From positions 1 to 64,000 of the forward strand of contig DATHXC010000013.1 of assembly GCA_035459965.1 (NCBI GenBank): DNA of 64,000 nucleotides. Direction: 5' to 3'. Below the pieces are notes generated by a model. The model did no database searches and was not told the origin of the DNA. It saw only the letters and a list, made by a program, of their open reading frames with translations. The DNA is from DATHXC01 sp035459965 (GTDB lineage: Bacteria > Pseudomonadota > Gammaproteobacteria > Burkholderiales > Methylophilaceae). Both the position numbers and the translations under genes were made by a program. Position 1 is the first letter of the stretch, and each line of letters opens with the position of its first letter. Below, piece by piece: positions 43,873 through 51,571 of the stretch.

Positions 43873-44895
43873 ATGAATGCAAAAACGATAGTTTCGCAAG
43901 ATGCAGAAGTGCTCAGTCGTGCTCTGGCATGGCAGGCACAAGGGCATCGCGTGCATCTGTTTACCGTGGTGCAGACCTGGGGATCATCCCCGCGCTTGCC
44001 CGGCGCCATATTGGCGGTGCGCGACGATGGACATCTGGTGGGTTCCGTCTCAGGTGGTTGTGTGGAGGACGACCTTGCTGACAAGGCACGTGCTAATGCC
44101 TTGCCATCCAGCCCGTCATTGATCGAATATGGCGTGGATAAAGGGGATGCGCAGCGATTCGGTATCCCCTGTGGCGGCAAGCTGCTGATTTTTGCTGAAC
44201 AGTTAAATGATAGTTCTGAACTTGAATCCGTACTGGCTAGTTTGTCGCAACGTGAACTGGTTTGCCGTTCGGTAAAGCTTGGTACGGGTGAAGTCAGGCT
44301 AGGCGCGGGTAACCCCGGTGCAACTGCCTGGGTGGAGGATGGCTGGTTCCACAACTATTTTGGCCCGCAATGGCGCTTGCTGGTGATCGGTGCCAATCAG
44401 CTTGGCGCCATGCTCGCCATGTATGCACAACCGCTGGATTTCGAAGTGCTGATTTGTGACCCGCGTGAAGATGTACGTGCCGAATGGCGAGTGGAAGGCG
44501 TGACTTGGGTTGAAGGCATGCCCGATGACGTAGTGCTTGCCATCAAGCCAGACCCGTTTACCGCCATTGTGGCGGTGACCCACGACCCCAAACTGGATGA
44601 TATGGCGCTGCTGGAAGCACTCAAATGCGATGCCTTTTATGTCGGCGCTTTAGGTGCCATGCAGAACCAGGCCAAACGCCGTGATCGTATGCGCATGTTC
44701 GATCTTTCTGAAGCAGAAATCGCCCGCCTGCATGGGCCGGTCGGCCTGTCGATAGGCAGCAGGACGCCAGCTGAAATCGCTATTTCCATCCTGGCCGAAA
44801 TTATCCGCGAGCGCACCTTACAACGCCAGCAAGTCGCAGAGCATTCAAACGGCAATCACGCTACGTTAAGCATGAGTACCTCCTGCGCCATTTAG
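43873..44895 (+). CDS. XdhC-family molybdenum cofactor insertion chaperone
   Basis: XdhC proteins bind molybdenum cofactor, promote its sulfuration and insert it into xanthine-oxidase-family enzymes. The 340 residues have the N-terminal XdhC/CoxI domain (TWGSSPRLPGAILAV, VSGGCVEDDL) and a C-terminal Rossmann domain (VIGANQLGAMLAMYA; ALKCDAFYVGALGAMQNQAK). It follows the large subunit by 31 bases and is presumably its dedicated chaperone. Confidence 0.93.
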   Translation: MNAKTIVSQDAEVLSRALAWQAQGHRVHLFTVVQTWGSSPRLPGAILAVRDDGHLVGSVSGGCVEDDLADKARANALPSSPSLIEYGVDKGDAQRFGIPCGGKLLIFAEQLNDSSELESVLASLSQRELVCRSVKLGTGEVRLGAGNPGATAWVEDGWFHNYFGPQWRLLVIGANQLGAMLAMYAQPLDFEVLICDPREDVRAEWRVEGVTWVEGMPDDVVLAIKPDPFTAIVAVTHDPKLDDMALLEALKCDAFYVGALGAMQNQAKRRDRMRMFDLSEAEIARLHGPVGLSIGSRTPAEIAISILAEIIRERTLQRQQVAEHSNGNHATLSMSTSCAI

Positions 44896-44910
44896 AAATT
44901 TAAGAGAAGT

Positions 44911-45495
44911 TTAAGGCTGGTATTTCTTAAGGTCTGCCAGCGTGTCGATGTCAGCCAGTATGCCCGGGTCATCGGATTCAAAAGTACTTACCTGCTGAGC
45001 GTGCTGCCTGACAATCGAGCGTGCACCCTCATCACCATGCAGGCTTTCCAGCTCATTCCTGAATTTTGACGAAAACCCGACCGGGTGCCCGCGTTGTCCT
45101 TGGTAGCTTGGCATCATGATGTCGGCACCATCCCTGAGTTGTTGCGCCACCATAGAAATCGTTGTGCTGCGAATAAACGGCATGTCCGCCAAGGCAATCA
45201 CAAAGCCATCCACAGCCATGTCTGCCGTACGCTTGACTGCTGCTACCAAGCTATCCGACATATTCTGCTGATCTTCTGAGCAAGTTATTACCTGTAAGCC
45301 TGCTTTTGTAAGCAACTCACCAAGTGTATGTTCGTTAGGTCGAATCACTGCAATCGAATCAGTAATCGCAGCCACCAGATTCTCCGCCGCAGCCAGCCCG
45401 ACAGGGCGGCTATCGAGCAGTATATGAGAGAGCTTATTAGCGTCGCCAAATCTACGCGAGAAGCCTGCTGCCAGTAATATGCCAACTATTTTCAT
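44911..45495 (-). CDS. Molybdenum cofactor cytidylyltransferase-like protein (MocA/MobA family)
   Basis: A nucleotidyltransferase, probably attaching CMP to molybdopterin as xanthine-oxidase-family enzymes require. The ATG at 45495 gives 194 residues starting MKIVGILLAAGFSRRFGDAN, with the LAAGxSxRxG nucleotide-binding signature. A longer frame from 45558 would begin next to the pqqA terminator and lacks family support. DMPF near residue 105 is the metal-binding segment. Convergent with xdhC; CTP versus GTP preference cannot be settled here. Confidence 0.9.
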   Translation of the reverse strand: MKIVGILLAAGFSRRFGDANKLSHILLDSRPVGLAAAENLVAAITDSIAVIRPNEHTLGELLTKAGLQVITCSEDQQNMSDSLVAAVKRTADMAVDGFVIALADMPFIRSTTISMVAQQLRDGADIMMPSYQGQRGHPVGFSSKFRNELESLHGDEGARSIVRQHAQQVSTFESDDPGILADIDTLADLKKYQP

Positions 45496-45562
45496 CAGTG
45501 AGTTTTTGCGTAAGGTTTCAGAGCTTATTTTATCTGCTGATGCGTTGGAACCGTACAAATAA

Positions 45563-45586
45563 AAACGGAGGCCGTAGCCTCCGTTT
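45563..45586 (-). terminator. Intrinsic terminator after pqqA
   Basis: AAACGGAGGC and GCCTCCGTTT form a perfect 10-bp stem with a four-base loop, followed on the - strand by more T. It lies 24 bases past the pqqA stop, so pqqA can be a short transcript of its own. Confidence 0.9.
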
Positions 45587-45609
45587 CATTAAATCGTGCA
45601 ATCTTCGTA

Positions 45610-45681
45610 TTAACGATTACATACGTACATTGTTACTTCAAAGCCGAAACGCATTTCTGTAACTTCTGGTTTTGTCCACAT
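45610..45681 (-). CDS. pqqA: PQQ precursor peptide PqqA
   Basis: PqqA is the ribosomal peptide whose Glu and Tyr side chains are joined by PqqE to become pyrroloquinoline quinone. The 23-residue peptide starts MWTKPEVTEMRFGFEVTMY and ends VCNR. Glu15 and Tyr19 in the E-V-T-x-Y motif are the residues used. AGGAG lies seven bases before the ATG. No pqqB, C, D or E gene is nearby, so this copy is an orphan with its own terminator, allowing high peptide output. PQQ serves methanol dehydrogenase in methylotrophs. Confidence 0.95.
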   Translation of the reverse strand: MWTKPEVTEMRFGFEVTMYVCNR

Positions 45682-45981
45682 GATGAATCTCCTAAGGTTA
45701 AGTTGATTGCTAACAACAAGAAAACTTGCCGTACTTGTATGAGTACATATTGCGCCCAAGGTTTGCTTTTCGCGCTATCTAAAGCCATGAATACGGGCTA
45801 GTGCTTTTCATGAGTCTCGCCTAATCACATTAACTGTCGGTGCTGTCTGACAAACGATTCAGCGCAACGCCTATAAATGCGGTTGCGATTTGTCTTTATA
45901 TTTCTAGGCGTTAGCAGGCTGAACCTTAAGTGCATGAATGAGGTTCTGCCAACTTCATTCAATTAATACAGGGAGAACAGT
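45682..45981. other. 300-base intergenic region between pqqA and a micro-membrane protein
   Basis: The gap holds the upstream regions of pqqA (- strand) and the DUF3309-type gene (+). I see a near-perfect hairpin (CGCAACGC and GCGGTTGCG, about 45868-45892) and a short inverted repeat GTACT/AGTAC near 45731-45746. No convincing promoter or further gene is visible. Confidence 0.5.
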
Positions 45982-46140
45982 ATGTCGATAGGAACCATTC
46001 TACTTATTATTTTAGTACTGATTCTGATAGGGGCGATTCCTGCCTGGCCACATAGTAAAGGCTGGGGCTATGGTCCGAGCGGTGGCTTGGGTCTGGTAGT
46101 GGTGATTTTGCTGATTCTATTATTGACGGGTCGAATTTAA
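45982..46140 (+). CDS. Small membrane protein, DUF3309 type
   Basis: A 52-residue protein: MSIGTILLIILVLILIGAIP, then a short polar turn with YGPSGGLG, then a second hydrophobic segment ending LLLTGRI. This two-span form with the YGPSGGLG-like turn matches the DUF3309 family. AGGGAGAACAGT precedes the ATG. Function unknown; such genes are often stress related in other bacteria. It is followed by a second micro-gene and a terminator. Confidence 0.85.
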   Translation: MSIGTILLIILVLILIGAIPAWPHSKGWGYGPSGGLGLVVVILLILLLTGRI

Positions 46141-46191
46141 ACAACCTGGTTCACTAATTTTTTAGTCAAACTTTTTTAAGGAGTAATCAAA

Positions 46192-46269
46192 ATGGGAAAA
46201 TATCTAATCGCATGGTTGCTGGGTGTGCCAGGTATTGTGCTAGTAATCGTTTATTTCTTTATGCATTAA
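46192..46269 (+). CDS. 25-residue single-span micro-protein
   Basis: MGKYLIAWLLGVPGIVLVIV followed by YFFMH and TAA. One membrane span is predicted. AAGGAG lies eight bases before the ATG, and a strong terminator follows after 14 bases, which supports a real gene. Similar short GKYLIAWLLGVP peptides occur in other proteobacteria as uncharacterised proteins. It probably shares a transcript with the DUF3309-type gene 51 bases upstream. Confidence 0.75.
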   Translation: MGKYLIAWLLGVPGIVLVIVYFFMH

Positions 46270-46283
46270 CACCTATGTTTAGC

Positions 46284-46316
46284 AAAAGGGCTTGCCGACT
46301 GGCAAGCCCTTTTTTT
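46284..46316 (+). terminator. Strong terminator after the micro-protein genes
   Basis: AAAAGGGCTTGCC and GGCAAGCCCTTTT form a 13-bp stem around GACT, followed by more T. Both strands have T runs, so it can also serve the convergent ccdA-like gene, which ends four bases later. Confidence 0.93.
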
Positions 46317-46319
46317 GCC

Positions 46320-47048
46320 TCAATAGCGTGTAGTCAGCTCAATGAGCCAATCTGGTGAATGGCTTACCACTAGAGCTTCAAGCTGCTTATCTGCACCGGT
46401 GAGTATCATGATGCCGACCAGCAGTAAAAATGCCCCGAGTATTTTTTTACCTATGGCACCTGCCATAAACAGTTTGCTCCTGAATTTCATCATGGCTTGT
46501 CTGGATAACAAGCCCAGTAAAATGAGTGGCATACCAGCGCCTATGCCAAACAACGCCATGATCAAGGTGACATGGGCCAGGTTTTCGCCCTGGCTTGCCA
46601 AGGTGATGGTAGCTCCCAAGGTCGGCCCAACGCATGGGCTCCATACGATGCCCAAAATCAAGCCCAGCAAAAACTGACCAAACAGACTATCGGTCGAAAT
46701 TTTATTCAGCAGCGATTGACCTGAGCCGCTTAAGCCGCTGGCTGCCAGTGCAAACTTTTCCTGCAACGCAGATGAAAACAGAATCAGCCCGAATATGATC
46801 AATAGTCCGGCTGCCACCATGCGTAATACCGACTGGTCCAATCCAATGGCGGAACCCAGGCTGGCGAGCAACACACCAACAATGGTAAATGAAGTGGCTA
46901 ATCCAAAAGCCAGAAACACAGGTCCATACCGATGTGTATTCACCGCTGAGCCGATAAGAATAGGCACCAATGGCAGCACGCACGGGGAGAGGATGGAAAG
47001 CGTACCAGCCAAAAAGCTCAAGCCATAACTGCCAAAAGTGGTCAACAT
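46320..47048 (-). CDS. CcdA/DsbD-family thiol-electron membrane transporter
   Basis: A 242-residue protein with six membrane spans. CVLPLVPILIGS (about residue 23) and the WSPCVGPTLGA segment (about 136) hold the two cysteines that pass reducing electrons across the inner membrane. It would receive electrons from cytoplasmic thioredoxin and reduce the periplasmic thioredoxin encoded just upstream. Nine bases separate the two genes. Which final target (cytochrome c maturation or other) is unknown. Confidence 0.92.
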   Translation of the reverse strand: MLTTFGSYGLSFLAGTLSILSPCVLPLVPILIGSAVNTHRYGPVFLAFGLATSFTIVGVLLASLGSAIGLDQSVLRMVAAGLLIIFGLILFSSALQEKFALAASGLSGSGQSLLNKISTDSLFGQFLLGLILGIVWSPCVGPTLGATITLASQGENLAHVTLIMALFGIGAGMPLILLGLLSRQAMMKFRSKLFMAGAIGKKILGAFLLLVGIMILTGADKQLEALVVSHSPDWLIELTTRY

Positions 47049-47057
47049 GCTATTGGC

Positions 47058-47438
47058 CTACAGTGTTTTCTGTACCAGTTTTTCTATCTCCACCGTTGAG
47101 GTTTCCCCGGTAATGCGCCCAACTTCCTTGCCATCTTTAAATACAATCAGCGTGCTTTGTTGAGTCGCCTTGAAGTGCCTGACGATGTCTTTCTGATCGT
47201 CAAAATCAACACGCAGCCCGGTTACGCTTTTATATTTAGCGGTATCAAGCAGTGGTGCAATGATTTTTGCCTGTGCGCGGCATGTTGGGCACCAGTTGGC
47301 ATGGATGGCAACCAGTATGGGTTTGCCTTCTTTTTGCAAGGCATCAAACTTGGCTTGGGTATATGCGCTGGAGTCTGCTTGCACCGAGGCTGAGAAAAGA
47401 AACGTGAGTAAAGACAGGGTGCTGAGTATGGTTTTCAT
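47058..47438 (-). CDS. Periplasmic thioredoxin-family protein
   Basis: A 126-residue protein with a signal peptide (MKTILSTLSLLTFLFSASVQ, cleavage likely after ADA-like QADS) and a thioredoxin fold. The active site is WCPTC at about residues 49-53, preceded by VAIHAN. It forms an operon with the CcdA-like gene, from which it probably takes electrons. It is divergent from cstA. Confidence 0.9.
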   Translation of the reverse strand: MKTILSTLSLLTFLFSASVQADSSAYTQAKFDALQKEGKPILVAIHANWCPTCRAQAKIIAPLLDTAKYKSVTGLRVDFDDQKDIVRHFKATQQSTLIVFKDGKEVGRITGETSTVEIEKLVQKTL

Positions 47439-47589
47439 GATGGTCTCTCGATTAGAGTTGGGTGCGTAATTTGGTGTTTCTAATAATTAGTCATTCTGCT
47501 GTTTAGTCGAGCTCCGCGCATGGGCCTTACAAAAATTAAATCGTTTATACTTGCAGTTAATTTCTTAAGCCAATAATAACGATCAATAT

Positions 47590-49641
47590 ATGAATAACTT
47601 ATCCAAAAAACTGCTGTGGCTGGTGATTGCATTGGTGGGTGCGGCTGCTGTTGGCGGCATTGCACTAAACCGTGGTGAAAGCATTAACGCCTTGTGGTTT
47701 ATCACGGCGGCGATCTGTATCTATGCGATTGCCTATCGCTTCTATTCGGCCTGGATAGCGGCTAGTGTGTTGATGATAGACGAAACACGCGCTACGCCAG
47801 CGGAGCGTATGGATAATGGCCGTGACTTTGTACCGACCAACAAATGGATAGTATTCGGCCATCATTTTGCTGCGATCGCAGGGCCAGGCCCGCTGGTGGG
47901 CCCTACGCTGGCAGCGCAGTTTGGCTACCTGCCCGGCACGCTCTGGATATTGATAGGCGCAGTGCTCGGCGGAGCGGTGCAGGATATGGTGACCTTGTTC
48001 CTCTCTACGCGCCGTAATGGCAAGAGTCTGGGTCAAATGGCACGCGACGAGCTTGGTGCAGTGGGTGGGGCGGCCGCATTAATTGGCACCTTTACCATCA
48101 TGATCATCCTCATTGCAGTACTCGGGCTGGTGGTGGTCAATGCCATGAAGCACAGTCCCTGGGCCACCTCTACCATTGCAGCCACTATCCCGATTGCCAT
48201 GATTGTTGGCTTTTACATGCGAAACTTCCGCCCGGGCCAGGTGCTGGAGGCATCCGCACTTGGTGTTGCATTGCTATTGCTGGCAGTGGTCGGCGGCGGC
48301 TGGATAGATCACTCATCCATCCGCGGACTTTTTGACCATGAAGGCTTGACGCTAGCATGGTGGATTATGGGATATGGGTTTGCTGCAGCCATCCTGCCCG
48401 TCTGGCTATTGCTTGCGCCGCGAGATTACCTGTCTACCTTTATCAAGCTGGGTACTGTAATCGCGCTCGCTGTTGCCATCCTGATGTTGCGGCCAGATAT
48501 CAAAATGCCAGCGCTTACGCAGTTTATTGACGGCACGGGCCCCATCTTTGGAGGCAAGCTATTCCCCTTTGTATTCATTACCATTGCCTGTGGTGCGATT
48601 TCGGGTTTTCATGCACTCATCGCCTCAGGTACTACACCCAAATTGCTCACCAATGAGCGCGACATCCGTACCATAGGCTATGGTGCCATGCTGCTTGAGT
48701 CCTTCGTTGCCATCATGGCGATGATCGCCGCTACAGTGCTCGATCCCGGCGTATTCTTCGCCATCAACAGCCCTGCCGGAGTGGTCGGTAAGGAAGCTGC
48801 CGATGCTGTCGCCATGATCACTTCCTGGGGTTATCCCGTCACGGTTGAGCAAATGCAGACGCTGGCCCGCGAAATGGGCGAGGCCACCTTGTTTGCGCGT
48901 ACCGGCGGTGCACCATCGCTGGCCGTTGGCATGGCTAGTATTTTTGGCAGCGCTTTTGGTAATAGCATGCTGGCGCTGTGGTATCACTTTGCGATCATGT
49001 TCGAAGCAATTTTTATCCTGACCACGCTCGATGCCGGCACCCGCGTCGGGCGCTTCATGCTGCAAGACATGCTGGGTAATATCTGGCCAAAAATGGCGCA
49101 GACTTCATGGTATCCCTCGGTATTGTTTACTAGTGCGCTGGTGGTGGCAGGCTGGGGTTATTTCCTTTATATCGGGGTGATTGACCCGAATGGTGGCGTC
49201 AATATCCTGTGGCCCTTATTCGGTATTTCTAACCAGATGCTGGCAGCAATCGCGTTATCTGTAGCCACCGGTATTTTTGTAAAATCCGGCAGGTTGAAAT
49301 ATGCATGGGTGACACTATTGCCTTTGCTCTGGCTGGTGATCGTAACGACTAGTGCTGCTTGGCTGAAAATCACTAGCACGGATGTGCGTGTCGGTTTCTT
49401 CGCGGCCGCCAATGATATGGCGGCCAAGCTGGCCGCAGGCACCTTGCCGCCTGAAAAGGCAGCAGTCGCGCCGCAATTGATCTTCAATCAACAACTGGAT
49501 GCATGGCTCACCCTGTTTTTCGTGGTGGTGCTATGGGTGGTGATTATTGATATGTTACGCGTTTGCGCGCGTCATTTATCTGGCAAGCCAGTGCTGCCGT
49601 CAGATGAAGCGCCCTACGTGAAAACACAGCTGATTTCTTAA
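47590..49641 (+). CDS. cstA: Carbon starvation protein A, peptide/pyruvate transporter family
   Basis: CstA-family proteins import peptides or pyruvate. The 683 residues have about 16 to 18 membrane spans. Conserved stretches: GRDFVPTNKWIVFGHHFAAI, AGPGPLVGPTLAAQFGYLPG and CGAISGFHALIASGTTPKLL. It is immediately followed by the YbdD-type gene, the usual pair. Substrate here is not predictable; a methylotroph might use it to take up pyruvate (inference). Confidence 0.95.
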   Translation: MNNLSKKLLWLVIALVGAAAVGGIALNRGESINALWFITAAICIYAIAYRFYSAWIAASVLMIDETRATPAERMDNGRDFVPTNKWIVFGHHFAAIAGPGPLVGPTLAAQFGYLPGTLWILIGAVLGGAVQDMVTLFLSTRRNGKSLGQMARDELGAVGGAAALIGTFTIMIILIAVLGLVVVNAMKHSPWATSTIAATIPIAMIVGFYMRNFRPGQVLEASALGVALLLLAVVGGGWIDHSSIRGLFDHEGLTLAWWIMGYGFAAAILPVWLLLAPRDYLSTFIKLGTVIALAVAILMLRPDIKMPALTQFIDGTGPIFGGKLFPFVFITIACGAISGFHALIASGTTPKLLTNERDIRTIGYGAMLLESFVAIMAMIAATVLDPGVFFAINSPAGVVGKEAADAVAMITSWGYPVTVEQMQTLAREMGEATLFARTGGAPSLAVGMASIFGSAFGNSMLALWYHFAIMFEAIFILTTLDAGTRVGRFMLQDMLGNIWPKMAQTSWYPSVLFTSALVVAGWGYFLYIGVIDPNGGVNILWPLFGISNQMLAAIALSVATGIFVKSGRLKYAWVTLLPLLWLVIVTTSAAWLKITSTDVRVGFFAAANDMAAKLAAGTLPPEKAAVAPQLIFNQQLDAWLTLFFVVVLWVVIIDMLRVCARHLSGKPVLPSDEAPYVKTQLIS

Positions 49642-49644
49642 GGG

Positions 49645-49836
49645 ATGGCTATGTTGCAGTGGATGAAATCTTTATGGAAGTCGATCAGGCAATTGTCTGG
49701 CGATGACGCCTATGAACGCTATCTGGAACATTTTGCTACACATCATTCTAGTGATTTGACGCCGCCACTGAGTAAGGAAGCATTTTTCAAACAGTGGCAA
49801 GACAACAAATGGAAGGGTATAAAGCGCTGCTGTTAA
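49645..49836 (+). CDS. YbdD/YjiX-family small protein (DUF466), CstA partner
   Basis: A 63-residue soluble protein with GDDAYERYLEHFATHH and PPLSKEAFFKQWQDNKWKGI, then a C-terminal RCC. This is the DUF466 family always found next to CstA or YjiY genes. Genetic work elsewhere shows that such proteins are needed for transport. Three bases after cstA. The final Cys pair is typical of the family. Confidence 0.92.
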   Translation: MAMLQWMKSLWKSIRQLSGDDAYERYLEHFATHHSSDLTPPLSKEAFFKQWQDNKWKGIKRCC

Positions 49837-49855
49837 GACGATTACTTAACAGCAG
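49827..49855. terminator. 11-bp perfect hairpin overlapping the ybdD stop
   Basis: CTGCTGTTAAG and CTTAACAGCAG form an exact stem with a 7-base loop. It spans the ybdD-type stop codon and lies between convergent genes. Only a weak T-rich tail follows on +, so it is a likely but not classical terminator. Confidence 0.6.
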
Positions 49856-49861
49856 TATTGT

Positions 49862-50062
49862 TTAGCGAAGAATCATTCTTTCTTGTGACTTCATTACACG
49901 GATGTAGTCATCAAAGCTCAACTCAACGACTTCCATCCCGCTGCTTTGTTTGCCGTTTGATACAGGCTCGTTAGCAAAAAAGTCTTCCTCTGCCTTGGCT
50001 TGGCTGTCTGCAGTACTAGTTGCATTGTTCGCTTCAAACATTGATTTAAGTAATTTTCTCAT
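49862..50062 (-). CDS. Small hypothetical protein of unknown function
   Basis: A 66-residue protein starting MRKLLKSMFEANNATSTADS. It has a basic N-terminus, an acidic middle and a C-terminal region MEVVELSFDDYIRVMKSQER. No membrane span or known motif. GAGGAG six bases before the ATG is a strong ribosome binding site and supports a real gene. I do not recognise the family. The AT-rich 277 bases upstream hold no visible gene. Confidence 0.6.
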   Translation of the reverse strand: MRKLLKSMFEANNATSTADSQAKAEEDFFANEPVSNGKQSSGMEVVELSFDDYIRVMKSQERMILR

Positions 50063-50339
50063 CACATACTCCTCAAAACTTTTATAAAATTATTATTGTT
50101 TATGGTTCTGTATGTGCAAGCTATGTGCCATTGATTTTTTATGATGTTTTATTGATTGTAAATATATTTAATATATTGATTTATATGAATATCTATTTTA
50201 ATCAGATGAATATCTCCGGGTGGGGTTTTGGTGAAGTAAAAACAGTTTCGTTGATAATTTGACAAGGCGTGCGAGCCTACGTTGAATTTTCGACAATATC
50301 TCTATCTAAAGGGTTAATACATTAAAACGGGATAGATAA

Positions 50340-50585
50340 ATGAATACTGCCGATGTCTCAAGGGTCATAGAAATGGCATGGGAAGACCGGACGCCTTTTG
50401 AGGCAATAGAAGTGCAATTCGGTCTGAATCAGGATGGCGTGATTAAACTCATGCGCAGCCATTTAAAACTGGCTTCATTCAAGCTATGGCGTGAACGCAC
50501 GCATGGTCAAACCACCAAGCATGCGAAGCTTCGAGATCCTGCAGTCTCAAGGCATAAAGCGAGTCATCGTGTGAAACAGTTTTAA
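50340..50585 (+). CDS. TIGR03643-family small DNA-binding-like protein
   Basis: An 81-residue basic protein starting MNTADVSRVIEMAWEDRTPF, with a likely helix-turn-helix (FEAIEVQFGLNQDGVIKLMR), then SFKLWRERTHGQTTKHAKLR. This is the TIGR03643 family, widely conserved and uncharacterised. Its stop overlaps the convergent lgt stop by a few bases. Confidence 0.88.
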   Translation: MNTADVSRVIEMAWEDRTPFEAIEVQFGLNQDGVIKLMRSHLKLASFKLWRERTHGQTTKHAKLRDPAVSRHKASHRVKQF

Positions 50586-51370
50586 GCTTTCAGACCCTTC
50601 TTGTTAGCCCATACCAGCATCCAGATACCAACTAATACCATAGGCAAGCTTAGCCATTGTCCCATGCTCATCCCTAGTGACAGCAGGCCTAAAAAGCTGT
50701 CAGGTTCGCGCGTGAATTCAACCATAAACCTGAAGCTGCCATAGCCGATCAGGAACAGCGCAGAAATCGCACCAACCGGACGTGGTTTGCTGGAATACCA
50801 CCATAGCAGACCAAACAGGACAATACCTTCCAGCGCGAACTCATAGAGTTGTGAAGGGTGGCGCGCGATATTGTCTACCTGTGGAAATATCATGCCCCAG
50901 GATGCATTGGTGGCGCGGCCCCAGAGTTCACCGTTGATGAAGTTGCCCATGCGCCCGGCGCCCAAGCCAATTGGTACCAGAGGTGCAACAAAGTCCATGA
51001 TGCTTAGCCAAGGCTTATGGTATTTCCTCGAGAAAAACATCATGGCTGCCAGCACGCCCAGAAAACCGCCGTGGAAGGACATACCGCCTTGCCATAGCGC
51101 GAATATCTCCAGCGGATGTTGCAGGAAATAAGCTGACTGATAAAACACCACATAACCTAAACGCCCACCCAGAATCACGCCCAAAGCTCCAAAGAACAAC
51201 GCGTCATCCAACATGACTGGCGTCCATCCCTGCCAGTTCTGGTGAGCTATACGCCATCTACCCAGCGCAATAAATGCCATGAATCCAGTGAGATACATCA
51301 GGCCGTACCAATGAATACCAAATGAACCGAGATGAATAGCGATGGGGTCGAACGTGGGGTGAGTGAACAT
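50582..51370 (-). CDS. lgt: Prolipoprotein diacylglyceryl transferase
   Basis: Lgt adds diacylglycerol to the lipobox cysteine of prelipoproteins. The 262-residue membrane protein has about seven spans, starting near FGIHWYGLMYLTGFM. The GAGRMGNFINGELWGRATN segment (about residues 136-154) is the Lgt signature, including the essential Arg and Asn. Convergent with the small gene at 50340. Confidence 0.96.
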   Translation of the reverse strand: MFTHPTFDPIAIHLGSFGIHWYGLMYLTGFMAFIALGRWRIAHQNWQGWTPVMLDDALFFGALGVILGGRLGYVVFYQSAYFLQHPLEIFALWQGGMSFHGGFLGVLAAMMFFSRKYHKPWLSIMDFVAPLVPIGLGAGRMGNFINGELWGRATNASWGMIFPQVDNIARHPSQLYEFALEGIVLFGLLWWYSSKPRPVGAISALFLIGYGSFRFMVEFTREPDSFLGLLSLGMSMGQWLSLPMVLVGIWMLVWANKKGLKA

Positions 51371-51571
51371 AAAGTGAGTCGTCAGCTAAGCAAAAATGAA
51401 TTTTACCTGCTTGGCTAAATTACTGCTTATCTGGATTGTCTATTGACCAAGTATTTCTAATAAATACACCCCATTTAATCCTATGGTTTAAATGCAGAAT
51501 TTCATATTAAGTAATGCCTATTGTTGCAGGCTGGTTTAAAATTACACTTTAAGACTTCGCCTGGATTCATC

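Noticed and set aside
45496..45558. Upstream start of the MocA-like gene
   Set aside because: The extension runs almost to the pqqA terminator and lacks family similarity; MKIVGILLAAG at 45495 is the normal N-terminus.
51521..51571. Upstream start of ilvD
   Set aside because: Seventeen extra residues have no family similarity, and the conserved start MPVYRSRTT begins at 51572.
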